Position numbers and translations under genes: made by a program | Shown: positions 1 through 8,043 of the stretch, in pieces | Layout of the letters: each line of letters opens with the position of its first letter | How positions within the stretch are numbered: the first letter of the stretch is position 1 | Notes under the pieces: generated by a model | The model's database searches: none | Told to the model about the DNA's origin: nothing | Seen by the model: the letters and a program-made list of their open reading frames with translations, nothing else | NCBI GenBank assembly: GCA_944363595.1 | Contig: CALVUN010000044.1 | Location: forward strand, 1-40,275 | Origin: an uncultured Bacilli bacterium | Lineage (GTDB): Bacteria; Bacillota_I; Bacilli_A; RF39; UBA660 | DNA: 40,275 nucleotides | Direction: 5' to 3'

Positions 1-108
1 GTAGCCTTAGCAGGCATTAGTCGTAAACTATTAACTATCATCTACTATATTCTTAAAGAAGATAGAGATTATATTAGATACGACAATATTAAAGACAACA
101 GAAACTAA
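1..108 (+). CDS. IS110-family transposase, C-terminal end (partial)
   Basis: The first 108 bases are an open frame of 35 residues ending in TAA. It contains the segment Ala-Gly-Ile-Ser-Arg-Lys-Leu-Leu-Thr-Ile-Ile-Tyr-Tyr-Ile-Leu-Lys, followed by a charged tail. This resembles the end of IS110/IS116/IS902-type transposases, where an A/S-R-K-L-L helix precedes a short basic tail. Most of the protein, including its DEDD and Ser-containing domains, would lie left of the window. No inverted repeats are visible, and IS110 elements usually lack them. The assignment rests on a short stretch, so it is a probable rather than a certain family call. Confidence 0.6.
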   Translation, partial: VALAGISRKLLTIIYYILKEDRDYIRYDNIKDNRN

Positions 109-256
109 AAATTTTCAAAAATTTGAACCTTTTAGTTGTTTTTGTCATGCAATAATTTTAATAAATTTCTATTTTCAAACTTTTTCATAAAATCTACTAA
201 AAAGTACTTGACTTATTTATAGTTGTCTTTTTGATAAAGATTCATTTAGTAATTTA

Positions 257-286
257 AGTATACTATACTAAACGTTTGTTTGTCAA
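257..286 (-). promoter_or_regulatory. Leftward promoter with AAACGTTT core (copy 1 of 3)
   Basis: On the minus strand TTGACA (281-286) is followed after 18 bases by TATACT (257-262). The spacer holds the palindrome AAACGTTT (270-277). The promoter points towards the transposase 3' end and no minus-strand gene is visible before the window edge. The same TTGACAAACAAACGTTT core stands upstream of the PFOR gene and, with one change, at 33551-33593. The rest of the 109-405 stretch is AT-rich and holds no gene that I can support. A transposon insertion may have separated this promoter from its gene. Confidence 0.5.
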
Positions 287-385
287 TGTTTTTTTCATGT
301 ATGATTCTTCTTAATCAGTGGATATAATAATTTGAGTTGTTATTTTACAATTATGAGTACCAAAAGAAGTTTATAGCATATAAAA

Positions 386-405
386 TATCACATAAAAATG
401 TGATA
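386..405 (-). terminator. Terminator of the 406-816 gene
   Basis: TATCACA (386-392) and TGTGATA (399-405) form a 7-bp stem with a 6-base loop directly after the stop codon of the minus-strand gene. On the minus strand the stem is followed by TTTTATA, a weak T tract. Confidence 0.55.
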
Positions 406-816
406 CTACCTACTTTTTGGTTTTGATAAGTTTGATGTTAGTAATTGTAATGTTTGTTTTTTAGCTTCTTCCATAATATAATTTATTTTTTCTTCTTCTT
501 TTTCAGATTTCATAACGGTATTGATGTCAAATTGGATCAAGTCTTCTGTTTCTACTACATGATATAATTGGGGATTATGTACTAGTCCAGATGCATCATA
601 GAAGTGTTCACCATTTTTGACAATAACATGGCTATTATCTGAATTAGTGTATAATATTGTATTAGGAAAGACACTTTCAAGCATTTTTGCATAATAATAG
701 CATAAGCCACTTGTGAAAATAAGACTTGGTTCATCATTAAAAAATTGGGCATATTTTTGGCGACATACTTCATTAAATAATTGAATGTAAGTTAAGATAT
801 ATTTTGGTTCATCCAT
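406..816 (-). CDS. Small hypothetical protein, possible transglutaminase/cysteine-peptidase-like fold
   Basis: This 136-residue protein has no signal peptide or membrane segment and I do not recognise a named family. Three blocks are spaced like a Cys-His-Asp catalytic triad: Gly-Leu-Cys-Tyr-Tyr-Tyr-Ala near residue 38, Ser-His-Val-Ile-Val near 63 and Tyr-Asp-Ala-Ser-Gly near 75. The same order occurs in transglutaminase-like and papain-like proteins, so a small cysteine peptidase or amidase fold is a reasonable guess, not an established function. The start is fixed by AAAGGAGAAT just upstream. It is a single-gene unit with its own promoter (836-863) and terminator (386-405). Confidence 0.6.
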   Translation of the reverse strand: MDEPKYILTYIQLFNEVCRQKYAQFFNDEPSLIFTSGLCYYYAKMLESVFPNTILYTNSDNSHVIVKNGEHFYDASGLVHNPQLYHVVETEDLIQFDINTVMKSEKEEEKINYIMEEAKKQTLQLLTSNLSKPKSR

Positions 817-835
817 ATTATTCTCCTTTGTCTTT

Positions 836-863
836 ATTATACTATATAATCATTGGTTGGCAA
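836..863 (-). promoter_or_regulatory. Promoter of the 406-816 gene
   Basis: On the minus strand TTGCCA (858-863) and TATAAT (836-841) are separated by 16 bases, about 20 bases upstream of the start codon. Confidence 0.5.
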
Positions 864-901
864 CATTTATTTGGTATTTTTGACAGTTTTGTGTAAAGAA
901 A

Positions 902-926
902 AATAATATGGTTAATTCATATTATT
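902..926 (-). terminator. parC terminator
   Basis: AATAATATG (902-910) and CATATTATT (918-926) form a 9-bp stem with a 7-base loop that overlaps the parC stop codon. On the minus strand it is followed by TTTCTTT. Confidence 0.7.
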
Positions 927-3450
927 TATCTATATTATTTAAAAGATCGTCAATAGTCATAATTTGATCATCTATCTCTTTTAGTGATTTTTCTTTAGAT
1001 GTAGAGATGGGAATATTTTTTTCATTTTCGGGTGTTTCTTTTTGATAAAAGTTTTCTTTATCTATAAGTGTTGCTACTTTATATGTATCTAGAATGTGAT
1101 CTTTTACCATATATGATCCATTGCTATAGCGATCCATAATTGGTAATTCATTTAATTTGATAATTTTATTTTCTTTACTAGTTATTATACCAACTTGATT
1201 TTTAGTGTTTTCGATAAAGACATTCATAATTTTACTTGGATTACTTTTTATTTCTTTCATAAGAAGTAGTCCACGGTTAGCTCTAGTACCTATTTCAAAC
1301 TCACTTAATTTGATCCTTTTTCCAGTTCCTTTGTCCATAAGAATGGAAATGTATTCATTTTGACTACTAAATAATAATCCTTTAGCTACTTCATCATTTT
1401 TGAGGTTAATGGCTTTTACACCAGAACCTTTTAGTCCTATTGGAGATACTTCATCAATATTATACCATAGTCCATATCCTTTTTTAGTTGCGACAAAGAC
1501 GTTGTTTTGGTTACTATATGTAACGCTTACTACTTCATCATTTGTTTTTAAATTCATCATTTTAATGGGTTTAGAATATCTTTGAACTTTAAATTCACTT
1601 AATTTTGTTCTTTTTATCATACCATTTTTGCTAAAACTTGTTATATATAGTTCATCATCAAAGTTATAAACAGGCATAGCACTGATAACTTTTTCACCAC
1701 TTGTAATAGGAATAATGTTACTAATGTGTTTTCCTAATTCTTTCCATTTTCCTTCTGGTAATTCATAGACAGGAAGATATAAATAATTTCCTAAATTGGT
1801 GAATATTAAAAGGGTATCTAGGGTATTTAAACTATAAATTCCTATAACGTAATCATTTTCTTTTAAACCTGTTTCTTCACTGTTTGATGAGTTATAACTT
1901 CGTAATGATACGCGTTTTACATATCCTTCTTTGGTTAAAACAACTACAACATCTTCTTTAGGCAACATAACTGTTGTATCAATTTTTAATTCTTCTACTT
2001 CGGCTTGAATGGTTGTTCTTCTTGGGTTACCATATTCTTTTTTGATGCGACGTAGTTCTTCTTTGATGACACTTTTTAAATTTTCTTCGTTGCTTAGGAT
2101 GCTTTCTAAATATTTGATGATTTTGAGAAGATTTTCTTTTTCGGTTTCTAACTCAATCATATCGGTATTGGTTAGGCGATATAATCTTAAGTCTACAATG
2201 GCTGTTGCTTGTTCTTCAGTGAATGTGAATTTGATGACTAGATTTTCAATGGCGTCCGCTCTATTCTTGGATGATCTTATGGTTGATATTACTTTATCTA
2301 AAATAGATATAGCTTTAATTAGTCCTTCGACGATGTGAAATCTCTTTTGGGCATGATCTAAGTCAAATTGGCTACGTTTATAAACAATTTCTTTTTGGTG
2401 GGCAATATAGGCATCTAATATGCCTAAAATACCTAAAAGACGTGGTCTTCTTTTATCGATTACGATCATGTTGAAATTGTATGATATTTGTAATTCGGTA
2501 TTTTTATATAGATAATTTAAAATATTTTGGGCGTTAGCTTCTTTTTTTAAATCAATAGTTATTTGTAAGCCTTCTTTATCGGATTCATCACGTACTTCGA
2601 CGATGCCATCTATTTTTTTATCAATTCTGATTTCATCAATTTTTTTGACTAAAAGGGCTTTATTAACTTCATAGGGAATGGCTTTAATTACTATTTTATT
2701 TTTTTCTATTTTGGCATCTGATTTGATAATTACTTTGCCTTTACCTGTTTCATAGGCTTTTTTTATACCATCTATACCACAGCAAATGGCTCCGGTAGGG
2801 AAATCTGGTCCTTTGATGTAATTCATGATGGTATCTAAGCGACAATTAGGATTATCAATACGATAGATGGTGGCATCGATTACTTCACTTAGGTTATGAG
2901 GAGGAATATTGGTAGCATAACCTGCTGATATTCCTGTTGTTCCATTTACAAGTAAATTTGGAAAGCGACTTGGTAAAACGGTTGGTTCTAAAATTGTATC
3001 ATCGTAGTTAGGTGCCATAACTACTGTATCTTTATCAATATCACGTAGCATTTCATTAGCTATTTTGGATAGTCTTGCTTCTGTATAACGTGATGCTGCT
3101 GGTGGATCACCGTCGATGGAACCGTTGTTACCTTGCATGTCCACTAGTGGTTCACGCATTTTCCAATCTTGACTTAATCTGACTATAGCGTCATAGATGG
3201 AAGAGTCACCATGAGGATGATATTTGGCCATGACATTACCGACAGCATTGGCACTTTTTTTATGATCTTTGTCATATGTGTTTTTTTCTTTATACATGGA
3301 AAATAGGATTCTTCTTTGAACGGGTTTTAAGCCATCTCTTACATCGGGTATAGCTCGATCTTGAATGATGTATTTGGAATATTTTCCGAAACGCTCACCC
3401 ATTATTTCTTCTAAAGAGTAATCTGATATTCTTTGTGTTATGTTTTCCAT
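922..3450 (-). CDS. parC: DNA topoisomerase IV subunit A (ParC)
   Basis: ParC is the DNA-cutting subunit of topoisomerase IV, which unlinks daughter chromosomes together with ParE. The 842-residue protein carries the type IIA breakage-reunion domain: Gly-Leu-Lys-Pro-Val-Gln-Arg-Arg near residue 40, the quinolone-determining stretch His-Pro-His-Gly-Asp-Ser-Ser (78-84), and the active tyrosine Tyr122 in Ser-Arg-Tyr-Thr-Glu. Gly-Asn-Asn-Gly-Ser-Ile-Asp and Asn-Tyr-Asp-Asp-Thr resemble staphylococcal GrlA more than GyrA, so I call it ParC, although GyrA is possible. The C-terminal part has six-bladed beta-pinwheel-like repeats. The start at 3450 is preceded by GGTGAT; a 15-residue upstream extension is open but has no ribosome site. 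No parE lies next to it in this window, although the two genes are usually paired. Confidence 0.88.
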   Translation of the reverse strand: MENITQRISDYSLEEIMGERFGKYSKYIIQDRAIPDVRDGLKPVQRRILFSMYKEKNTYDKDHKKSANAVGNVMAKYHPHGDSSIYDAIVRLSQDWKMREPLVDMQGNNGSIDGDPPAASRYTEARLSKIANEMLRDIDKDTVVMAPNYDDTILEPTVLPSRFPNLLVNGTTGISAGYATNIPPHNLSEVIDATIYRIDNPNCRLDTIMNYIKGPDFPTGAICCGIDGIKKAYETGKGKVIIKSDAKIEKNKIVIKAIPYEVNKALLVKKIDEIRIDKKIDGIVEVRDESDKEGLQITIDLKKEANAQNILNYLYKNTELQISYNFNMIVIDKRRPRLLGILGILDAYIAHQKEIVYKRSQFDLDHAQKRFHIVEGLIKAISILDKVISTIRSSKNRADAIENLVIKFTFTEEQATAIVDLRLYRLTNTDMIELETEKENLLKIIKYLESILSNEENLKSVIKEELRRIKKEYGNPRRTTIQAEVEELKIDTTVMLPKEDVVVVLTKEGYVKRVSLRSYNSSNSEETGLKENDYVIGIYSLNTLDTLLIFTNLGNYLYLPVYELPEGKWKELGKHISNIIPITSGEKVISAMPVYNFDDELYITSFSKNGMIKRTKLSEFKVQRYSKPIKMMNLKTNDEVVSVTYSNQNNVFVATKKGYGLWYNIDEVSPIGLKGSGVKAINLKNDEVAKGLLFSSQNEYISILMDKGTGKRIKLSEFEIGTRANRGLLLMKEIKSNPSKIMNVFIENTKNQVGIITSKENKIIKLNELPIMDRYSNGSYMVKDHILDTYKVATLIDKENFYQKETPENEKNIPISTSKEKSLKEIDDQIMTIDDLLNNIDK

Positions 3451-3466
3451 TTTTATCACCATAGTA

Positions 3467-3519
3467 ATTTTATCATATTTTACTTGTCTTAACAAGTTTT
3501 ATTGACATTATTTTGTCAA
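3467..3519 (-). promoter_or_regulatory. Probable parC promoter and upstream inverted repeat
   Basis: On the minus strand TTGTTA (3490-3495) and TAAAAT (3467-3472) are 17 bases apart. This would start the transcript almost at the GGTGAT ribosome site. Just upstream, TTGACA (3502-3507) and TGTCAA (3514-3519) make a perfect 6-bp inverted repeat that reads as a -35 hexamer on both strands. The pairing of boxes is tentative. Confidence 0.35.
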
Positions 3520-3554
3520 AAGAAATGGTTATTTTATATGGTTTTGGGGGATTT

Positions 3555-3592
3555 AAAAAAGTATGTTTTGGTTAATTTAAACATACTTTTTA
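3555..3592 (-). terminator. truA terminator
   Basis: AGTATGTTT (3560-3568) pairs with AAACATACT (3579-3587). On the minus strand the stem ends in a run of T (complement of 3555-3560). It overlaps the truA stop codon. Confidence 0.75.
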
Positions 3593-4330
3593 GTAAAAGA
3601 CATTTTTGAGATATAAGCCTTCGGGATTAGCTGTTTTACCCGCTTTTGTTCTATCTTGTGCTTTTAAGATATCGATTATTTCTTCACTTTTGCGTTTTCC
3701 TTCACCTACTTCAATTAAAAGACCAACCATATTTCTTACCATATATCTTAGAAAACCGGTTCCTACAAAAGTTAATGTTATTTTATTTACATTTTTTAGA
3801 TCTCTTGTTAAATTGGTTTGCGATATTGTTCTTTCATAGTCTTCTTTTTCTTCATCTACTTTTGTAAATGATTTGAAGTTATGAGTTCCTTCTAAGTATT
3901 TTAGAGCTCTTTCCATTTCTACTACATCTAATTTTTTATTATATTGATATACGTAATTGCGTTCAATGGGATTATATTCTCCTAAATTGATAATATAAAT
4001 ATATTCTTTACCTATTGAATTGAATCTTGCATGGAAATCGTCATCGACTTTACTTATTTTTTTTATGTACACATCTTCGGGTAAGAGTGAATTTAAGCCA
4101 TGTCTTAATTTTTCTTCTGTTATTTCCATTTCTAAATCGAAATGGGCTGTTTGATTTAAGGCATGAACCCCAGCATCTGTCCTACCTGAAGAATGAATAT
4201 CTACTTTGTTATTGTTGTTTATTTGTTTTAATGCTTTTTCTATTTCACCTTGGACAGTACGTACTTTTGGTTGTTTTTGATATCCTTTAAAGTTACTCCC
4301 ATCATAAGAAAAGGACATTAGATAACGCAT
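3590..4330 (-). CDS. truA: tRNA pseudouridine(38-40) synthase TruA
   Basis: TruA isomerises uridines 38-40 in the anticodon arm of tRNAs. The 246-residue product matches the usual length. It begins with Ser-Tyr-Asp-Gly-Ser-Asn-Phe-Lys-Gly-Tyr-Gln and has the catalytic aspartate Asp52 in Gly-Arg-Thr-Asp-Ala-Gly-Val-His-Ala. A late Phe-Leu-Arg-Tyr-Met-Val-Arg-Asn-Met-Val block is also typical of the family. I start at 4330, after AGAAGGCG. The frame stays open for 31 more codons upstream and would add a lysine-rich hydrophobic segment, but that extension has no homologous counterpart in TruA and no ribosome site. The nearest upstream gene, at 4483, is about 150 bases away, so co-transcription is possible but not shown. 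Confidence 0.93.
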   Translation of the reverse strand: MRYLMSFSYDGSNFKGYQKQPKVRTVQGEIEKALKQINNNNKVDIHSSGRTDAGVHALNQTAHFDLEMEITEEKLRHGLNSLLPEDVYIKKISKVDDDFHARFNSIGKEYIYIINLGEYNPIERNYVYQYNKKLDVVEMERALKYLEGTHNFKSFTKVDEEKEDYERTISQTNLTRDLKNVNKITLTFVGTGFLRYMVRNMVGLLIEVGEGKRKSEEIIDILKAQDRTKAGKTANPEGLYLKNVFY

Positions 4331-4482
4331 TTTTTCGCCTTCTTTCTTGTGTAAATGTTGATATAAAAGGATTATAACATTTAACACTACTAATATTTTA
4401 ACAATTTTTTTCTTTTTATTCAATATATATTTGTTTCTTTAGTATGGAAGTTTATGTTAATTTTAGTATTTATGAGAGTATT

Positions 4483-5541
4483 TTAAGCACTTCTTAAGTG
4501 ATATTGATTTAATGATGGTATTTCTTCATCTAAATAGAGTCCGATTTTTCTATCTTCAATATTTTGTAATAATTCTTCATTGGTTATAAGAATAAAATTA
4601 TTTTGGGCATAATTAAAGCTATAGTGTTTATCTTGATAAGAGAAGAGTATAAAATGTTCTTTATGATTATAAAAGTTATTTATATATAAGTTACTTATGG
4701 ATATATCATAGTTGGGAAAGTATTTATCAAATATTTCTTGGTAGATAATACTTAATTCAATTGGTCTTATATCTCTTACTGGTAGTATTGATTGGGTTTG
4801 ACTAAGAATTTCTTCTAAGATTTCATCATTTGAATTATTTATTTTCTTTAGGGTATTATCGAGTATGACATCGCTATATTCTTCGGAAATGTATCCGATT
4901 TTTTTATCTAGTTTATGGTCATCATTATATGATCCAAATGATGTTGTTTTCATATTGGCTTGAATGTAGGGTATATCTTCCATTATGTCAGTAATTATAA
5001 TGGTATTGTTAATGTTTATTTTGTTGCCTAATCTTCCTGCTTCATTTATGGTTATTATTTCACATGATATATTCATTATTCGGCATAAATAATAATATAG
5101 TTTACAAAGAGAGATATTGGTTATTTTTTTATTGGTTATGGCTCCCCATATGTTATTGATGGTACTTAAGTTGGTTAAACTGAAATCTTCGTTTTTTTCG
5201 GGATATGAATTTATGTCATAACCTAATTCTTTTCCTAAATATATGTATATCGCACGAGCTTTTTCTAATTTTGTTAACTGAGGATCAATTTGGTCAATGG
5301 CATGGTCAATAAGACTTTGTCCTAATTTGAATGTTTGGTAGTCAATATAGATATAACCTGGACGTTTTTCAATGGTTTCGGCATAGTAATAGTCTTGTCC
5401 ATTTTCTAAGAAATATTTTATTACTTCTTGGTTGGGATTGGTTATGTCTAAATTAATGTATTTGATTGTCGATATTTTTTTTAGCTTTTCAATATCTTCC
5501 ATTGTCTTTATATTTATCACGATAGGCTCGTTACTGTTCAT
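4483..5541 (-). CDS. Transglutaminase-like domain protein, probably non-catalytic
   Basis: This is a 352-residue soluble protein with no signal peptide. Residues about 90-210 look like a transglutaminase-like core: a helix with Lys-Ala-Arg-Ala-Ile-Tyr-Ile-Tyr-Leu, then Ser-Leu-Cys-Lys-Leu-Tyr-Tyr-Tyr-Leu-Cys at the usual nucleophile position, then an Asn-Thr-Ile-Ile-Ile-Thr-Asp strand. In active family members that strand normally carries a histidine (His-x-Trp or His-x-Val). Here I see no histidine, so the triad looks incomplete and the domain may only bind. The C-terminal 130 residues are unrecognised. The start is set by GGTGAT. It sits alone between truA and two secreted proteins. Function unknown. 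Confidence 0.6.
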   Translation of the reverse strand: MNSNEPIVINIKTMEDIEKLKKISTIKYINLDITNPNQEVIKYFLENGQDYYYAETIEKRPGYIYIDYQTFKLGQSLIDHAIDQIDPQLTKLEKARAIYIYLGKELGYDINSYPEKNEDFSLTNLSTINNIWGAITNKKITNISLCKLYYYLCRIMNISCEIITINEAGRLGNKININNTIIITDIMEDIPYIQANMKTTSFGSYNDDHKLDKKIGYISEEYSDVILDNTLKKINNSNDEILEEILSQTQSILPVRDIRPIELSIIYQEIFDKYFPNYDISISNLYINNFYNHKEHFILFSYQDKHYSFNYAQNNFILITNEELLQNIEDRKIGLYLDEEIPSLNQYHLRSA

Positions 5542-5573
5542 ATTATCACCATAATAATTATACTATAAATTAT

Positions 5574-5605
5574 GAAAAAAATAAACATATTATACAATAT
5601 GTTTA
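5574..5605 (-). terminator. Terminator after the secreted-protein pair
   Basis: AAACATATT (5583-5591) and AATATGTTT (5596-5604) form a 9-bp stem with a 4-base loop. On the minus strand it is followed by ATTTTTTT. It closes the 6737-5620 operon. Confidence 0.75.
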
Positions 5606-5619
5606 CTCATTTGTTAATT

Positions 5620-6168
5620 TTACTCAAGAGTACCTTTACTATAAGCACTAGCACTTAAATGGCCCTCGAATGATTTACCCATTACTTCATTACCCGCTTT
5701 TGTGCCATCTAGCCAAAGATATAAAGTGAAAATGGTATCACTAGTGGTTACTTCATAATCTTCAACAATATTAATGACATCGCCTTCATTTATATTAGCA
5801 AAATTTCCTGTTTGATATGGGGTATTTTCACCATTACGATATACTTCCCAATTTAAGGCTTCACTTCTTAATTCTAATGGTAAGGTATCTATTGTTAAAC
5901 TTATAGTGGCTAATCCATTTACAGATGTTTGGCTTTTGCGAATGGTAACAGAAGTGTTGATACCTACATCTTTATTGGCTGAAGGAATTAATTCTCCTTG
6001 AACATCTTCTCCTTTATTATAAATGATATCTAATTTACCACTGGCTATTAAGTCTTCATTAGATGATTCTCTTGTCGATACAAACCAAGCAAACGTGATG
6101 CCAAATGTTACAAGCATTATGGTTAAGACACCAACGATAGCTACTGAGTTATCGATAAATTTTCTCAT
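5620..6168 (-). CDS. Secreted TasA/camelysin-like protein with SipW-type leader (paralogue B)
   Basis: The 182-residue product starts with two basic residues and a hydrophobic stretch ending in Phe-Ala-Trp-Phe, the (Y/F)-A-W-F signature of TasA/CalY-type precursors cleaved by SipW-like signal peptidases. The mature part is rich in beta-strand residues, as in fibre-forming TasA-like proteins. Near the end, Tyr-Leu-Trp-Leu-Asp-Gly, an Asn-Glu-Val-Met-Gly-Lys and Ser-Phe-Glu-Gly repeat the pattern seen in the neighbouring gene. It starts 8 bases after that gene's stop, with AGGTGA in between, so the two form an operon. No SipW peptidase or sortase gene is visible here. A surface or matrix fibre subunit is inferred; no such role is proven. 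Confidence 0.6.
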   Translation of the reverse strand: MRKFIDNSVAIVGVLTIMLVTFGITFAWFVSTRESSNEDLIASGKLDIIYNKGEDVQGELIPSANKDVGINTSVTIRKSQTSVNGLATISLTIDTLPLELRSEALNWEVYRNGENTPYQTGNFANINEGDVINIVEDYEVTTSDTIFTLYLWLDGTKAGNEVMGKSFEGHLSASAYSKGTLE

Positions 6169-6176
6169 TATTTCAC

Positions 6177-6737
6177 CTACTTTTTAATTGCACTTGCTAT
6201 TTTTATCTGAGCTTTAAATTCTTTACCCATCAATTCGTTTTGACTGACACCGGTTTCTGCTAACCAAACACGTAATTCGTAATTATATGTTGTTCCTATG
6301 GTTATGTTTGTTTGTTCTTTAATAATTAAGGTTTCGTTATCACCAATAGTTGCACCAGTACCACTGGCAATTACTTGATTATTTTCTAATAATTGATATT
6401 TGAAATCATTAATTTTTAAAGCATCATCAATAGTTATATTGGTTAGCATTATTTGAACAGCTACTTGATAACCGTTTAAGTTATTTCCCGCAAGTACAGA
6501 AAATTGATTTCGACTGGCTTTTTCTTCTACTTCTTCATCAGTAATTGGGACACCTGTTACAGTATTGATGTAGTCATCTTGAGTATAAGTTACTGTTACA
6601 TCATCACTAGCGGTAGTTGTTTGGAAGTTTGTTCCTCCATTGGATAAACTGTACCACGCAAAAGATGCACCTAGTGAAACCATTACTAGGATGATGACAG
6701 TTAATGTTAGAATGACCATTAATTTTTTAAACTCCAT
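6177..6737 (-). CDS. Secreted TasA/camelysin-like protein with SipW-type leader (paralogue A)
   Basis: This 186-residue protein is the first gene of a two-gene operon. Its N-terminus is a hydrophobic leader ending in Ser-Phe-Ala-Trp-Tyr-Ser, close to the A-W-F/Y leader of SipW-dependent TasA-type proteins. The C-terminal block Leu-Arg-Val-Trp-Leu-Ala-Glu, then Asn-Glu-Leu-Met-Gly-Lys-Glu-Phe-Lys matches the downstream paralogue. The region between is strand-rich with many Thr, Asn and Ile and few cysteines. The start is set by GAGGTGA, and a good promoter lies at 6768-6796. A surface-exposed fibre or minor pilin-like role is inferred from leader and composition; I cannot name a substrate or partner. 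Confidence 0.6.
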   Translation of the reverse strand: MEFKKLMVILTLTVIILVMVSLGASFAWYSLSNGGTNFQTTTASDDVTVTYTQDDYINTVTGVPITDEEVEEKASRNQFSVLAGNNLNGYQVAVQIMLTNITIDDALKINDFKYQLLENNQVIASGTGATIGDNETLIIKEQTNITIGTTYNYELRVWLAETGVSQNELMGKEFKAQIKIASAIKK

Positions 6738-6767
6738 AGTGTCACCTCGTTACGATATCTTACTATT

Positions 6768-6796
6768 AGAATACCACAAAAATGAAATAATATCAA
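6768..6796 (-). promoter_or_regulatory. Promoter of the secreted-protein pair
   Basis: On the minus strand TTGATA (6791-6796) and TATTCT (6768-6773) are separated by exactly 17 bases, with a TG dinucleotide near the -10 box. Confidence 0.55.
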
Positions 6797-6847
6797 TTAA
6801 TTTTATTTGGCTTTTGATTATTTTTTACTTTTTATGTCTAAAATATG

Positions 6848-6876
6848 AAAAAAACATACTTAATCAGTATGATTTT
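6848..6876 (-). terminator. gap terminator
   Basis: On the minus strand CATACT and AGTATG enclose a 5-base loop, followed by TTTTTTT (complement of 6848-6854). The hairpin overlaps the gap stop codon. Confidence 0.8.
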
Positions 6877-7885
6877 AATCTTTAGCCATTAATTTGGCTG
6901 CCGTTCTTACCATTTGATATGAATAACCCATTTCGTTATCGTACCATGCTACTACTTTAATTAATTGTTTGCCATCTACTTCAACAATTTTGGTTAATAA
7001 TCCATCAACTGTAGCACCATAAGTACTTGAAATGATATCTGATGAGACAATTGGATCTTCTGTATAGTTTAATGTTTCATTTTGATGATTTTTAAAAGCA
7101 TTATTTATGTCGTCAACTGTAACAACCTTTTTTAATTCTAAACTTAGATCTATTAATGATCCATCAGAAACAGGAACACGAATTGCTCCTCCATCTAATT
7201 TTCCTTTTAGGTTTGGTAAAACTAAACCTATGGCTTTAGCCGCCCCAGTCGATGTTGGTACAATATTCATGGCACAAGCACGTCCTCTTCTTTCTTTGAT
7301 ATCTTTTTTATGAGCAACATCAAGCGTTGCTTGATCATTTGTATATGCATGAATTGTGGTCATAAAACCTTTTTCAATACCGAACTCATCATCGAGTACT
7401 TTTAATACGGGTGCTAGGCAATTAGTAGTACATGATGCCGCTGAAATTATTTGTTCATCATTAGTTAATATGTTATCATTAACATTATAAACTATTGTTT
7501 TTAAGTCTCCTTTAGCGGGAGCAGAAATAATTACTTTTTTAGCACCTGCGTCAATGTGAGCTTTTGCTTTTTCCTCACTAGTGAATTTTCCAGTACATTC
7601 AAAAACAATGTCTATATCTAAATCACTCCATGGCAAATTATGAGGATCTATCTCACTATAGATTTGAATTGGGCGTTCATTAACGATAATATGACTCTCA
7701 TCATTGGTTATGCTATCTTTTTGATATACACGATGATTAGTATCATATTTAAGTAAATATGCTAATTGTTTGGCATCAGTTAAATCATTAATAGCAATTA
7801 CTTCAAAGCGAGGGTCTTCCTCCATTATTCTAAATACTAGGCGACCAATACGGCCAAAGCCATTAATTGCAACTTTTATTTTCAT
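6875..7885 (-). CDS. gap: Glyceraldehyde-3-phosphate dehydrogenase
   Basis: GAPDH oxidises glyceraldehyde 3-phosphate to 1,3-bisphosphoglycerate with NAD in glycolysis. The 336-residue protein has the NAD-binding Asn-Gly-Phe-Gly-Arg-Ile-Gly-Arg (8-15), the active cysteine Cys152 in Ser-Cys-Thr-Thr-Asn-Cys, and its partner His179. The C-terminal Trp-Tyr-Asp-Asn-Glu-Met-Gly-Tyr-Ser block is intact. The start at 7885 follows a full AGGAGG; the open 10-codon upstream extension is ignored. It is a monocistronic unit between its own promoter and terminator, and no other glycolytic gene is in the window. Confidence 0.97.
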   Translation of the reverse strand: MKIKVAINGFGRIGRLVFRIMEEDPRFEVIAINDLTDAKQLAYLLKYDTNHRVYQKDSITNDESHIIVNERPIQIYSEIDPHNLPWSDLDIDIVFECTGKFTSEEKAKAHIDAGAKKVIISAPAKGDLKTIVYNVNDNILTNDEQIISAASCTTNCLAPVLKVLDDEFGIEKGFMTTIHAYTNDQATLDVAHKKDIKERRGRACAMNIVPTSTGAAKAIGLVLPNLKGKLDGGAIRVPVSDGSLIDLSLELKKVVTVDDINNAFKNHQNETLNYTEDPIVSSDIISSTYGATVDGLLTKIVEVDGKQLIKVVAWYDNEMGYSYQMVRTAAKLMAKD

Positions 7886-7905
7886 TTTTATCCTCCTATA
7901 ATTAT

Positions 7906-7933
7906 ATTGTACCATTTTTTCTTTTTATTACAA
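7906..7933 (-). promoter_or_regulatory. gap promoter
   Basis: On the minus strand TTGTAA (7928-7933) and TACAAT (7906-7911) are 16 bases apart, about 20 bases upstream of the start codon. Confidence 0.5.
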
Positions 7934-7958
7934 TATTTTATTTTAAATTTGACAGTAT

Positions 7959-7985
7959 AAAAGACCGGAAAATATCTTTCCAGTC
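7959..7985 (-). terminator. Terminator of the holin-like gene
   Basis: GACCGGAAA (7963-7971) pairs with TTTCCAGTC (7977-7985) with one C-A mismatch and a 5-base loop. On the minus strand it is followed by TTTTATA. The T tract is short. Confidence 0.55.
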
Positions 7986-8043
7986 CATTCTATCATATTA
8001 AATTATTAATATGACATTAGTATTATATACACTTTTATTTTTT

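Noticed and set aside
4331-4423. N-terminal membrane extension of TruA
   Set aside because: The frame is open, but there is no ribosome site, TruA enzymes are soluble, and a good site precedes the ATG at 4330.
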